Positions 51,966 through 60,208 of a DNA stretch of 64,000 nucleotides are shown here, in pieces; the stretch's first letter is position 1; the number at the start of each line of letters is the position of its first letter. The stretch covers positions 1 to 64,000 of the forward strand of contig NZ_PXZO01000018.1 in the NCBI RefSeq assembly GCF_003013475.1. Direction: 5' to 3'. This DNA is from Brevibacillus porteri (lineage in GTDB: Bacteria > Bacillota > Bacilli > Brevibacillales > Brevibacillaceae). Made by a program: the position numbers and the translations under genes. The notes under the pieces were generated by a model. That model did no database searches. It was not told where the DNA came from and worked only from the letters and a program-made list of their open reading frames with translations.

Positions 51966-53072
51966 ATGAGCGATATGAAAACCTTGCGAGAAGTATTTAA
52001 AAAGACCACTTATCAAATCGCTGGGCACAGCAAGAGAGACCTCCATCAATTGCAGCAGGTCCTGTTCAGGGTGGATGGGAATGTAGAGGGTGATATGTAC
52101 GGAACAGGCGAACTCATCGGGAATTTCGAGAGCAAGATGGCCGAATATTTGGGCAAAGAGTCTGCCGTGTTCTTTCCCAGCGGTACGATGGCCCAACAAA
52201 TCGCGTTACGCATCTGGTGCGATGAGAAGGGAATCAAAAAGGTCGCCTATCATCCGCTCTGCCACTTGGAGATTCACGAGGAAGATGGGCTCAAGGAGCT
52301 GCATCAGATTGAGGCAGTCTTGCTGGCGGATAAAGACAGAGTGATTGAACTGGACGATGTTCTCGGCATGGACGACGATATCGCGTGCCTGTTGCTGGAA
52401 TTGCCACAGCGTGAGATTGGCGGACAGCTGCCCTCGTATGAGGATTTGGAGGCGATCTCCCAGTATTGTCGGGAAAAAGGAATTCGGCTGCATCTAGATG
52501 GTGCCCGGCTTTTGGAAATCCTGCCGTATTACCAGAAATCAGCCGATGAGGTATGCGCATTGTTTGATAGCGTGTACGTTTCCTTTTACAAAGGGATAGG
52601 CGGAATTGCCGGAGCGATCCTGGCTGGGGATGAAGATTTCACGAAGCAATCGAAGGTATGGAAAAGACGCCATGGCGGGGATCTGATTAGTTTGTACCCG
52701 TACATTGTTACGTCAGAATACCATTTTGAGCAAAGAAAACATAAATTCAATCAATATTACGAGCATGCAAAAGAGCTGGCGAGATTGTACAACCAATGCC
52801 AGGGGATATCCACGAGACCAGCCGTGCCTGTGTCCAACATGTTTCATGTGCACGCAGATTTGCCGCAAGAAGAGCTCGAGCGTATCATGGTCTCACTTAG
52901 TGAAGAGACAGGGATTGGCTTCACGCATTATGTAAGGCAGAAAGACGAATCTTCTAGCTCCTATGAGGTAAGTATTGGCGATCGGTATGCGATGATCCCG
53001 AAAGAAGAGCTAGCATTGGCATTCGAAAAGCTGAATCAGAAAATAGGGGAGCAGAAATCAAAAGCCGAGTAA
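51966..53072 (+). CDS. PLP-dependent threonine-aldolase-family enzyme
   Basis: Fold-type I beta-eliminating lyase/threonine aldolase of 368 residues: GMYGTGELIGNFESKMAEYLG, AVFFPSGTMAQQIALR, LLLELPQREIGGQL, the HLDGARLLE aspartate that holds the cofactor nitrogen, and the Schiff-base lysine in VSFYKGIGGIAGA. It would cleave L-threonine or L-allo-threonine to glycine and acetaldehyde, but other beta-hydroxy amino acids are possible. AAAAAGGAG precedes the ATG. Confidence 0.88.
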   Translation: MSDMKTLREVFKKTTYQIAGHSKRDLHQLQQVLFRVDGNVEGDMYGTGELIGNFESKMAEYLGKESAVFFPSGTMAQQIALRIWCDEKGIKKVAYHPLCHLEIHEEDGLKELHQIEAVLLADKDRVIELDDVLGMDDDIACLLLELPQREIGGQLPSYEDLEAISQYCREKGIRLHLDGARLLEILPYYQKSADEVCALFDSVYVSFYKGIGGIAGAILAGDEDFTKQSKVWKRRHGGDLISLYPYIVTSEYHFEQRKHKFNQYYEHAKELARLYNQCQGISTRPAVPVSNMFHVHADLPQEELERIMVSLSEETGIGFTHYVRQKDESSSSYEVSIGDRYAMIPKEELALAFEKLNQKIGEQKSKAE

Positions 53073-53163
53073 ATGAATCCATTTCGGGGCGGTGGCAGTC
53101 TGGTGCTTACAGATTCATACCGGGCTGCCGCAGCATTTTCCGAAAGAAGAGAAAGGGAGCATT

Positions 53164-53646
53164 ATGTTCATCATCAGACCGTACGAGAAAAGCGACTACC
53201 CTTCGATCATGGCTTACGATTTGCCGCTAGAACAAGCGATCTACACGTCTATGCCAGTCGATATCATCGAAGTATCTCAAAACAATTCTGATCAGCAGCC
53301 CTATGTGATTTTTGACCAAGGTCATTTAATCGGCTGTTTTGCCTTATTCACACCACAGACAGGCAATCCCTACACACCAAATGAACAGGCGATTATTTTT
53401 AAATCGTTCTCGATCGATTCCCGTCATCAAAAGAAGGGATACGCTTTGAAAGCTTTACAGAGCTTGCCTGACATCGCACGAGAGTATTACCCCATGCGGG
53501 ATGAAATTGTGTTGACGGTTCATCATACAAATACCCCGGCGATCCAACTGTATAAAAAGGCGGGTTTTGTAGATCAAGGATTAAGGTTTGCGGGAGAATA
53601 TGGCGAGGAGCTGATTTTTCATCTCGATTTGACAGTTTCAAAATGA
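53164..53646 (+). CDS. GNAT-family N-acetyltransferase
   Basis: The 160-residue protein shows IIRPYEKSDYPSIM at the N-terminus and IIFKSFSIDSRHQKKGYALK with the acetyl-CoA loop (Q-K-K-G-Y-A). HHTNTPAIQLYKKAGFVDQG forms the last helix and strand. AAAGGGAG lies about 5 bases before ATG 53164; longer in-frame starts upstream have no site. Acceptor unknown. Confidence 0.88.
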   Translation: MFIIRPYEKSDYPSIMAYDLPLEQAIYTSMPVDIIEVSQNNSDQQPYVIFDQGHLIGCFALFTPQTGNPYTPNEQAIIFKSFSIDSRHQKKGYALKALQSLPDIAREYYPMRDEIVLTVHHTNTPAIQLYKKAGFVDQGLRFAGEYGEELIFHLDLTVSK

Positions 53647-53656
53647 GTTGATAAAA

Positions 53657-53673
53657 TGAATGAGAGTCAGTCA
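53657..53673. promoter_or_regulatory. TetR operator copy 1 (before its own gene)
   Basis: TGAATGAGAGTCAGTCA. The same sequence, apart from its two central bases, recurs inverted at 54339-54355 before the SMR genes. Imperfect dyad TGA-TGA/TCA-TCA. Confidence 0.7.
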
Positions 53674-53708
53674 GTTATAATCGTTCGGTTAATAAGGAGG
53701 GAAGTTAC

Positions 53709-54293
53709 TTGGCGGTCAGCAAAGACGATAAATATTCCAAAATCCTCAACGCGGCTATCGAGATCATATCGGAAAAAGGGCTGGATAAGACGTCCATATC
53801 CGATATCGTAAAAAAAGCAGGGATTGCCCAAGGGACGTTTTACCTGTACTTCTCATCCAAGATGGCTCTGGTTCCAGCGATTGCTGATAATCTGCTGACG
53901 ATTACCTTCCAGCGGATCAATGATAAGCTGAAGGGAAAAAAGGATATCGAGAGCGTTCTCGAAGTTTTGGTTGATGAGACTTTTTCCATTACGGATGAAT
54001 ATAGGGACGTCCTCATCCTTTGCTATTCTGGGTTTGCGCTTGATCGTTCACTGGAGACGTGGGGAACGATCTACAAGCCTTTTTATGAATGGATGGAAGA
54101 CGTTCTGGTAAAAGCTATCAATCAACAAGCCATCTTCAGTGATATTGATGTAAAATGGACGGCCAAAATGATTATTACGCTTGTCGAGGCTACATCAGAA
54201 CGCTATTACAGTAGCGATCAGAAGAACGTAGCACCAGATGAATATAAAGCGGAAATCCTGCGTTTTTGCAAAAGATCACTAGGTATCCAATAA
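53709..54293 (+). CDS. TetR-family repressor of the SMR pump
   Basis: The 194-residue protein has the TetR helix-turn-helix KTSISDIVKKAGIAQGTFYL at about residues 22-41 and a YttP-like/TetR_C C-terminal domain. TTG start with GGAGGG 8 bases upstream. Matching operator sequences before this gene and before the SMR pair strongly suggest it controls both. The inducer is probably a cationic compound; inference. Confidence 0.92.
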   Translation: MAVSKDDKYSKILNAAIEIISEKGLDKTSISDIVKKAGIAQGTFYLYFSSKMALVPAIADNLLTITFQRINDKLKGKKDIESVLEVLVDETFSITDEYRDVLILCYSGFALDRSLETWGTIYKPFYEWMEDVLVKAINQQAIFSDIDVKWTAKMIITLVEATSERYYSSDQKNVAPDEYKAEILRFCKRSLGIQ

Positions 54294-54338
54294 AGAAGTA
54301 TTGGAGCATATCCAATTCTTTTTTTATTTGGCACAAAA

Positions 54339-54355
54339 TGACTGACGTTCATTCA
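54339..54355. promoter_or_regulatory. TetR operator copy 2 (before the SMR genes)
   Basis: TGACTGACGTTCATTCA, the reverse complement of TGAATGAACGTCAGTCA; 15 of 17 positions equal copy 1. It lies 38 bp before the first SMR start. Confidence 0.7.
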
Positions 54356-54392
54356 TTGTTAACACAACAAGAACAACGAAGAGGTGATTACC

Positions 54393-54728
54393 ATGGCATG
54401 GTTTTATTTAATCATTGGCGGAATGATCGAAATTGCTTGGGCATTGGGACTGAAGTTCTCGGATGGATTCACGAAGCCCGTAGTGAGTGTCGTCACGGTT
54501 CTATTGATCGTTACCAGCTTCTACTTTTTTGCTCAGGCCATGAAACGAATTCCAGTCGGAACTGCGTATGCGATATTCACAGGGATTGGTGCAGCGGGAA
54601 CGGCCGTCATTGGTTTTACGTCTTTGGGTGAGGATGTATCATTCTTGAAAATCTTTTTTATCCTGTTGCTGCTCACGTGCATTATCGGATTGAAGCTGTC
54701 GAGCAAGCCAGAAGAAGAGAATGCATAA
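54393..54728 (+). CDS. Small multidrug resistance protein, YkkC-like subunit
   Basis: The 111-residue four-helix SMR protein has the essential membrane glutamate E13 in GGMIEIAWALGLK, PVGTAYAIFTGIGAAGTAVIG in helix 3 and a charged tail. It resembles B. subtilis YkkC, one half of a heterodimeric pump. ATG 54393 has AGAGGTG upstream; GTG 54384 is in frame but inside the site. Followed after 19 bases by the partner gene. Confidence 0.9.
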   Translation: MAWFYLIIGGMIEIAWALGLKFSDGFTKPVVSVVTVLLIVTSFYFFAQAMKRIPVGTAYAIFTGIGAAGTAVIGFTSLGEDVSFLKIFFILLLLTCIIGLKLSSKPEEENA

Positions 54729-54747
54729 TAACTTGGAGGTGGACAGT

Positions 54748-55062
54748 ATGGCATGGGCGATGTTGATTATCGCTGGTTTCGCAGAAATTGGTGGAGTGAT
54801 TTCGTTAAAATTGACCGAAGGATTTACAAAGTGGAAGCCAACGGTTGCTTGTTTGATCTTCGCAAGTATTAGCTTTTATTTGCTCTCGTCTGCTGTACAG
54901 ACGCTCCCGGTCGGAACAGCTTATGCTGTATGGACGGGCATTGGCTCAGCGGGTAGCGTACTGGTAGGGATGTTGTTTTTCAAAGAGTCGAGGGACAGGA
55001 AACGGATTCTGTTCATTACAGGGATTGTCATCAGTATTGTTGGTTTGAAGTTCATCGCATAG
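54748..55062 (+). CDS. Small multidrug resistance protein, YkkD-like subunit
   Basis: The 104-residue four-helix protein has E13 in AGFAEIGGVISLK, PVGTAYAVWTGIGSAGSVLVG and a C-terminal IVGLKFIA, like YkkD. GGAGGTG lies just before ATG 54748. Paired SMR genes work as heterodimers exporting cationic compounds or guanidinium; here a TetR gene replaces the guanidine riboswitch that often controls such pairs. Confidence 0.9.
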   Translation: MAWAMLIIAGFAEIGGVISLKLTEGFTKWKPTVACLIFASISFYLLSSAVQTLPVGTAYAVWTGIGSAGSVLVGMLFFKESRDRKRILFITGIVISIVGLKFIA

Positions 55063-55070
55063 TGATAGCG

Positions 55071-55114
55071 AAAAGCCCCTTTCTAGCAGCGTGTGCTGTA
55101 AGAAGGGGGCTTTT
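55071..55114. terminator. Bidirectional terminator between SMR and LuxR genes
   Basis: AAAAGCCCCTTTCT and AGAAGGGGGCTTTT pair with one irregularity across a 16-base loop; A/T tracts lie on both sides. Confidence 0.88.
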
Positions 55115-55124
55115 GGCTAGGGTT

Positions 55125-56193
55125 TCACTGGTTCGCTTGTACGCCAAATCGGGTAAACAATTGCCAGATCAGCTCTCGTCTGCTGGATACCCCAGTTTTT
55201 ACGAAGATGGACTTCAAATGATCCTGAACCGTATAAGCGGAGATGTGCAGTGTGCGTGCGAGCTCCTTCGTGGAAGCGCCGCGGACAATCTGGTCGAGTA
55301 TTTGCTTTTCCCGTACAGACAATCCGTATGCTTCGGCGATGAGCGGCAGCATGTCAGCAGGTTTTGCGGGACCGAACAATACAGCCAGGTGCACCGAGCT
55401 GCTTTGGGTGTTCATCGGGCTTGCCTGAATCGTCATGTAAGGGCCATCTGGCATGCGAATGCAGACTTTTGCCATGGATGTCTTGTGACCTGATTCTGTC
55501 AGCTGGGAGAGTGCCCGCGAACAGCAAGGTATCGCGATCAATCGACTCCCATTGGCGCAGCAAGGTCAGCCATTTTTCCGCTGTGGGATTGGCAGCGAGT
55601 AAGGTGAACTGATCCGACAGCATCAATATTCCTATCTCTTCTTCCATCCATGTATTTTCCTCAGCGGGTAAGGACAGACTCGTCTTTCGCAACTGATACC
55701 CAATCAGCGGCGCCAAAGCCAAAATACATTCACGCTCCTGCTCAGAAAAAAAGGGACGTCCCTGCGAACGAAACAACGTTAAATAGCCCCAGCATGCACC
55801 GTCGTACTTGAGGGAAGCACGCATCTCATCATGAAAACCGGCGGGGAGCAGAACATTGCGATAGCGGTCACTGCGTGCAAGCTGGCCATCGGTCGCTTGG
55901 CTCAGCGTCGCAACGGGCTCAGCCGCTTTGCTCAGATGATCATACCGATTGAAGTCCTCGCGCAAGTATTCATGCTCAAAAATGCCATGATGAATGGCTT
56001 CCACCCCGTCTTCCGTAATGGCTCCGGTGGATAAAAGTGTTTGCGGATCAACGGCGGTACAGCAGGCCCCGTCAAAAGGGACGAACTCTCGCAATAGCTG
56101 CAAGAGCGCTGTCCGATAGTCTTGTGAAGAGTGAGAAAAGCGTTCAGCTAGTGCCATCACTTTTCGTTTGCTCGCTTCCCGATTTGTGCTCAT
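55125..56193 (-). pseudogene. LuxR-type regulator with a frameshift
   Basis: From ATG 56193 the frame encodes about 225 residues of a GAF-like sensor region (FVPFDGACCTAVDPQTLLS, FFSEQERECILALAPLIG) up to DRDTLLFAG near 55515, then runs into nonsense. A one-base shift there continues as ALSQLTESGHKTSMAKVCIR to a complete LuxR helix-turn-helix (LSVREKQILDQIVRGASTKE, ISAYTVQDHLKSIF) ending at 55125. The joined protein would be about 355 residues. Both halves are otherwise intact, so the lesion is recent or a sequencing error. Divergent from the MFS gene at 56328. Confidence 0.75.
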
Positions 56194-56272
56194 CTGTATT
56201 CTCCTGTACGTCTATTGGCAAAGGAAAATCCCATCTTTGTGGGATGGTGCTTTCCCCGTTCCTCTTTATAAT

Positions 56273-56287
56273 TGAGAATAATTCTTA
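56273..56287. promoter_or_regulatory. Fur/PerR-box-like palindrome
   Basis: TGAGAAT-A-ATTCTTA is a 7-1-7 palindrome with one mismatch, close to the Fur-family box pattern, immediately after a TATAAT (56267-56272) between the LuxR and MFS genes. It suggests metal or peroxide control of the pump; inference. Confidence 0.45.
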
Positions 56288-56327
56288 GTCTAAATTTACA
56301 AGATACGCGAGGAGTTGGAAAGACCAT

Positions 56328-57716
56328 ATGAGCCAGCGGCAGCGCTTTTTCATGATGATCGCGATTTGTCTGGGTGCATTCTTGTCTCATTTTACGGCGG
56401 GGATTGTCAATGTCTCACTCCCTCAGTTCACATCCATTTTCCAGACGGAGCTGGCGATCGCACAATGGATTACAACGGGTTATTTGCTTGTCATTGCGTC
56501 TCTTCTTCCTTTCATGGGCAAGCTGGGAGATCGATACGGGCATCGTGTGCTGCACAATTACGGCTTCCTGCTGTTCACGGTAAGCTCTGTCTTGGTGGCA
56601 TTTTCGACGACGATTACGATGCTGTTGATGCTTCGAATCGTGCAAGCCGTCGGAGCGGCTATGTTCCAGGCTACCAATATCGCGCTCATTGCGATGTTGC
56701 TCCCAAAAGAAATGCGGGGAAGGGCAATGGGGATCATGAGCACAGCTGTTGCGCTTGGTGGCATGACTGGACCGATTGCAGGTGGGATGATCGCGTCGTG
56801 GTTGAGCTGGGAGTGGTTGTTCCTCATTCATGTTCCTGTCGCGATCTTGGCTACGGGGCTGGCTTTTCGTTACATTCCTTCTCATAAGCAGACGAAGAAG
56901 GCCCGTTCACTAGATCTCGTTGGGGCAGGTCTGTTCATGCTACTGGTCAGCTCAGTCATTATGGCGATCTCCAATGGAAACGGGTGGGGCTGGGATTCAC
57001 AAGGGATGCTCATTCTTTTTGGGGGTGTACTCGTCTTGGCAGGGGCGTTTGTCTGGTGGGAGCGGCGACAGTCCGTGCCGTTTTTGCCCGTGGCAGTCTT
57101 TCGCCTATCAGCTGTGTCCAGTGGATTGTTCATTAGCTTTACTTCGTTTGTGCTCGCGAATCTCGTACTGGTTGTCATGCCGTTTTACTTACATGATCAA
57201 GCGCATGTTTCCCCTTTGACGGCAGGGTATATGATGACTGCTTACCCACTGATGCTGGCGCTGACGGGTCCTTTTAGTGGCTGGGCTTCGGACCGCTATC
57301 GGGCACGGCCACTCATTTTTGCAGGTCTTGGTGCAGGGATGACCGTATTGGCGATCTGGCTAGAGGTATTATCAACGGTGGAAATCATCGCGTTACTGGC
57401 TTTGGTGGGGGCAGGTATGGGGCTGATTGCTTCGCCCAACAACAGCTACATCATGCGCCACGTCCCGTTGGAGCATGCGGGTGCGATCGGAGGCATGATC
57501 GCCTTGACACGCAATGCAGGGATGGTGGTCGGCGCAGCGTTGGGACTGGGCATGATGAATGGCGAATCGAATCAAGCAGTGCAGCCGATGATCGATGCGT
57601 ATCGTGCGGTTTTTGAAGCAGGTGGCCTGATTTGGCTGAGCGGTTTGTTGGTCTGGTGGTATGCGGGAAGTCTGGAGCGGCAGAAAAAGAGAGGCACAGA
57701 GGTGGAGAAGGCATGA
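56328..57716 (+). CDS. MFS drug-efflux transporter (DHA2, QacA/EmrB type)
   Basis: The 462-residue membrane protein has about 13-14 helices. It shows the IVNVSLPQF motif (motif D1-like) in helix 1, LGDRYGHRVLHNYGF (motif A), RIVQAVGAAMFQATN and antiporter motif C GGMTGPIAGGMI, placing it with DHA2-type proton/drug antiporters. It overlaps the next gene by ATGA. Divergent from the LuxR-type gene. Confidence 0.9.
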   Translation: MSQRQRFFMMIAICLGAFLSHFTAGIVNVSLPQFTSIFQTELAIAQWITTGYLLVIASLLPFMGKLGDRYGHRVLHNYGFLLFTVSSVLVAFSTTITMLLMLRIVQAVGAAMFQATNIALIAMLLPKEMRGRAMGIMSTAVALGGMTGPIAGGMIASWLSWEWLFLIHVPVAILATGLAFRYIPSHKQTKKARSLDLVGAGLFMLLVSSVIMAISNGNGWGWDSQGMLILFGGVLVLAGAFVWWERRQSVPFLPVAVFRLSAVSSGLFISFTSFVLANLVLVVMPFYLHDQAHVSPLTAGYMMTAYPLMLALTGPFSGWASDRYRARPLIFAGLGAGMTVLAIWLEVLSTVEIIALLALVGAGMGLIASPNNSYIMRHVPLEHAGAIGGMIALTRNAGMVVGAALGLGMMNGESNQAVQPMIDAYRAVFEAGGLIWLSGLLVWWYAGSLERQKKRGTEVEKA

Positions 57717-59046
57717 GCAAGGATCGAATTGTGGTAGTCGGAGGGTACGGTCATGTAGGGGCAACGATTTGCAAGAATTTGGGTAACGCGTATCCGGGAC
57801 GGGTGTATGCTGCCGGACGCAGCTTGGAGAAGGCGGAAGCTTTTTCCGAGAAGCAGATGGGAAGGTGCTGCCGCTTGAGCTCGATATTCACAAGCCGTTA
57901 GACCAAAGCATGCTGGAAAAAGTAAAGTTGGTGGTCATGTGTCTGGATCAGACGAATACGGCTTTTGTAGAAGGGTGTGTGCGGAATGGAACGCATTATC
58001 TCGATATTTCAGCGAATGGCCATTTTTTGACGCAAATCGAACAATGGGGGAGCCAAACTGAAACGAAGAATGTGGGAACCGCCGTGCTCAGTGTAGGACT
58101 GGCGCCAGGTCTGACCAACCTGCTCGCGGGGGAAGCTCATCGCTTGCTGGACCAGGTGAGTGAGCTGGATATATACATTATGCTTGGTCTCGGTGATCGA
58201 CATGGGAGGGCCGCGATTGAATGGACTGTCGATAACTTGTGCACGAGCTACGAGGTGATCAACAATCATCAGCGTGTAACCGTAGAGAGCATGACAGAGG
58301 GCAAGCTCGTTGATTTTGGACCGGAGCTGGGGAAAAAGCGCGCGTATCGATTTCCGTTTTCTGATCAACAGACATTGGTACGCACCTTGTGTATCCCTAC
58401 AGTATCTACCCGACTTTGTTTTGATCTGGATGGGATGACGAGAGTGGTGGCGGCCCTTCGGAGTATTGGAATTTGCCGATTACTCCATCAACCAAAAGTA
58501 CGGGAAGCCGTGATGGAAGCGTTTGGACGTTGGAAAATGGGGGATGATCGGTTTGCCATCAAGGTAGAGGCACGGGGAAAACGGGGAACTAACGAGGCGA
58601 CAGTAGAGTGTCTGCTTTTTGGGCGCGATCAGTCCAACATGACCGCAATGGTGGCGGCTGCCGTAGCAAAATCGCTGTATGAAGAAGCGTTTCCTCCAGG
58701 AGTCCACCACATGGAACAACTGTTTTCATTAGAAAAAATGAGATATTGGCTGGAGCAGGAAGCATCACTGACCATATTTGTCAGGGAAGCCGGCTATGAT
58801 AGAGCTATCGACGAACCAAAGAGGGGGCTTTATCATGACGCACTATGCCAAAAACATGTACGACTTTCACACGTGGGCGAATCAAACGTTAATCAATCGC
58901 TTGAAGGAACTTCCGGAAGGTGTTTACGAGCAGGAGGTCCAAAGCGTTTTCCCGACAGTAGCAAAAGTGGTGGAGCATATTTATATGGTGGACCAAGGCT
59001 GGATTCTCATATTGCAAGGCGCGGACATGCAAGCTGCATTAAATGA
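57713..59046 (+). pseudogene. Saccharopine-dehydrogenase-like protein, frameshifted
   Basis: ATG 57713 overlaps the MFS stop and opens KDRIVVVGGYGHVGATICKN, a Rossmann NAD(P) site. The frame is lost near 57860 and resumes one base over as EADGKVLPLELDIHKPLDQS, continuing 390 residues with VLSVGLAPGLTNLLAGEAHR, typical of saccharopine dehydrogenase family NADB domains. The second frame also reads 212 bases into the DinB gene, so the normal stop seems lost or a second shift occurs near 58760. Its role would be an NAD(P)-dependent oxidoreductase of unknown substrate. Broken as read. Confidence 0.7.
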
Positions 59047-59338
59047 GGCATGGAAGAAGGAACAGGAATTAACGGGAAAAAGCTTGGAGGAAGTAGAGCG
59101 GATGTATGCAGAGCTAGTCGAGCAATTCAGAGCTTTTCTCAGCCAAGAAGAAGATTTGGATCGCCACATTGTCCTCGACAATCCGTACACGAGAGTACGT
59201 GATACGAGCTTGGCAGAAATCATCATGCAAGTGGTCAATCACGGAACGTATCATCGTGGAAACATAACGGCGATGCTACGCCAAATGGGGTATCCTTCTG
59301 TCATGACCGATTATGCTCTTTACTGGTACGCAACCTGA
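58835..59338 (+). CDS. DinB-family metal-binding four-helix protein
   Basis: The 167-residue protein matches DinB/YfiT-like putative metal enzymes: MYDFHTWANQTLINRL, VVEHIYMVDQGWI (first His ligand) and VNHGTYHRGNITAMLRQMG (the last two His ligands). AGAGGGGG lies 8 bases before ATG 58835. Such proteins often act as thiol transferases (bacillithiol S-transferases), but this member's role is unknown. The tail of the upstream broken frame overlaps it. Confidence 0.88.
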   Translation: MTHYAKNMYDFHTWANQTLINRLKELPEGVYEQEVQSVFPTVAKVVEHIYMVDQGWILILQGADMQAALNEAWKKEQELTGKSLEEVERMYAELVEQFRAFLSQEEDLDRHIVLDNPYTRVRDTSLAEIIMQVVNHGTYHRGNITAMLRQMGYPSVMTDYALYWYAT

Positions 59339-59389
59339 TAAAAAAGTGCGTGGGGCTGGAAGAGATTTCATTCTTCTGGCCTTGGGGTG

Positions 59390-59419
59390 TTGACAAGGGA
59401 AAATTTTAGTCCTATAATT
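59390..59419 (+). promoter_or_regulatory. SigA promoter of mhqNOD
   Basis: TTGACA (59390-59395), 18 bases, TATAAT (59414-59419): both hexamers perfect. Confidence 0.88.
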
Positions 59420-59437
59420 ATCTTAAATTCAAGATAT
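59420..59437. promoter_or_regulatory. MhqR-type operator 1
   Basis: TATCTTAAATTCAAGATA, an 18-bp palindrome with one mismatched pair, starting at the base after the -10. It resembles the ATCTCGAATTCGAGAT operators of B. subtilis MhqR and would block initiation. Confidence 0.75.
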
Positions 59438-59495
59438 TAATTTTTGTAACATTGTCATCCTACTTCCCCAAGAAGGTGCTTTTTTAAACATCATT

Positions 59496-59513
59496 ATCTT
59501 TAATTTAAGATAT
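59496..59513. promoter_or_regulatory. MhqR-type operator 2
   Basis: TATCTTTAATTTAAGATA, 15 of 18 positions equal to operator 1 and 76 bp further downstream, 34 bp before the mhqN start. Confidence 0.7.
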
Positions 59514-59547
59514 TAAAAATGAATGAAATAATCGAGGAGGAAGTCCC

Positions 59548-60189
59548 ATGAGTGAATTCACTACCCTTGTAAAAAACAGAAGATCCGCAAACAAGTTTCT
59601 AACGGATGTAAAGATAACACCTGCTGAGATCGATGAAATCATGTCGCTGGTCAAGTTCGCGCCATCTGCATTCAATTTGCAGCATGCCCACTATGTAGTT
59701 GTCACCGATCCAGAAGCAAAAGAGCGTGTATACGAAGCGGCATATAGACAATATAAGGTAAAGACCGCTTCGGCAGTTGTGCTTGTATTTGGAGACAAGG
59801 AAGCGTACCAAAGTGTAGAGCGCATCAATGAAGGTCTCCTTCATTTAGGGATCATGGATCAACGCGAGTACGATCACAATAATTCCTCTGTCAGAGCGAT
59901 GCACGAGTCTGGAGGAGAGCAGTTCAAGCGCGATGAAGCGATCCGCAATGCCAATTTGTCCGCAATGCTGTTCATGCTCGCTGCAAAGGATAGAGGCTGG
60001 GATACTTGCCCGATGATCGGATTCGACCCAGCAGCCGTTCAAGAGATAGCAAAGGTTCCGGACAGCTTTGTGCCAGCTTTGATGATCACGATTGGAAAAG
60101 AAGATACATCCAGCCAGCGTGTGAGAGGGTACCGCAAGCCCGTTGGAGAGTTTGTGAGCTACAACACATTCCAAGCAAGTAAATCATAA
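59548..60189 (+). CDS. mhqN: Nitroreductase-family oxidoreductase MhqN
   Basis: FMN-dependent NAD(P)H oxidoreductase of 213 residues, first gene of a quinone/electrophile detoxification operon. Features: RRSANKFLTDVKITPAEIDE, FAPSAFNLQHAHYVVV (FMN phosphate loop), ANLSAMLFMLAAKDRGWDTCPMIGFD and VPALMITIGKED. GAGGAGG precedes the ATG. The order nitroreductase, VOC dioxygenase, hydrolase is that of B. subtilis mhqNOD. Confidence 0.92.
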   Translation: MSEFTTLVKNRRSANKFLTDVKITPAEIDEIMSLVKFAPSAFNLQHAHYVVVTDPEAKERVYEAAYRQYKVKTASAVVLVFGDKEAYQSVERINEGLLHLGIMDQREYDHNNSSVRAMHESGGEQFKRDEAIRNANLSAMLFMLAAKDRGWDTCPMIGFDPAAVQEIAKVPDSFVPALMITIGKEDTSSQRVRGYRKPVGEFVSYNTFQASKS

Positions 60190-60208
60190 TTAGAGGAGGC
60201 TATTCAAA

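Noticed and set aside
56284..56293. CTTAGTCTAA, resembling the transposon end repeat core
   Set aside because: Shares only about ten bases, is a single copy, and is better explained by the Fur-like palindrome and promoter there.
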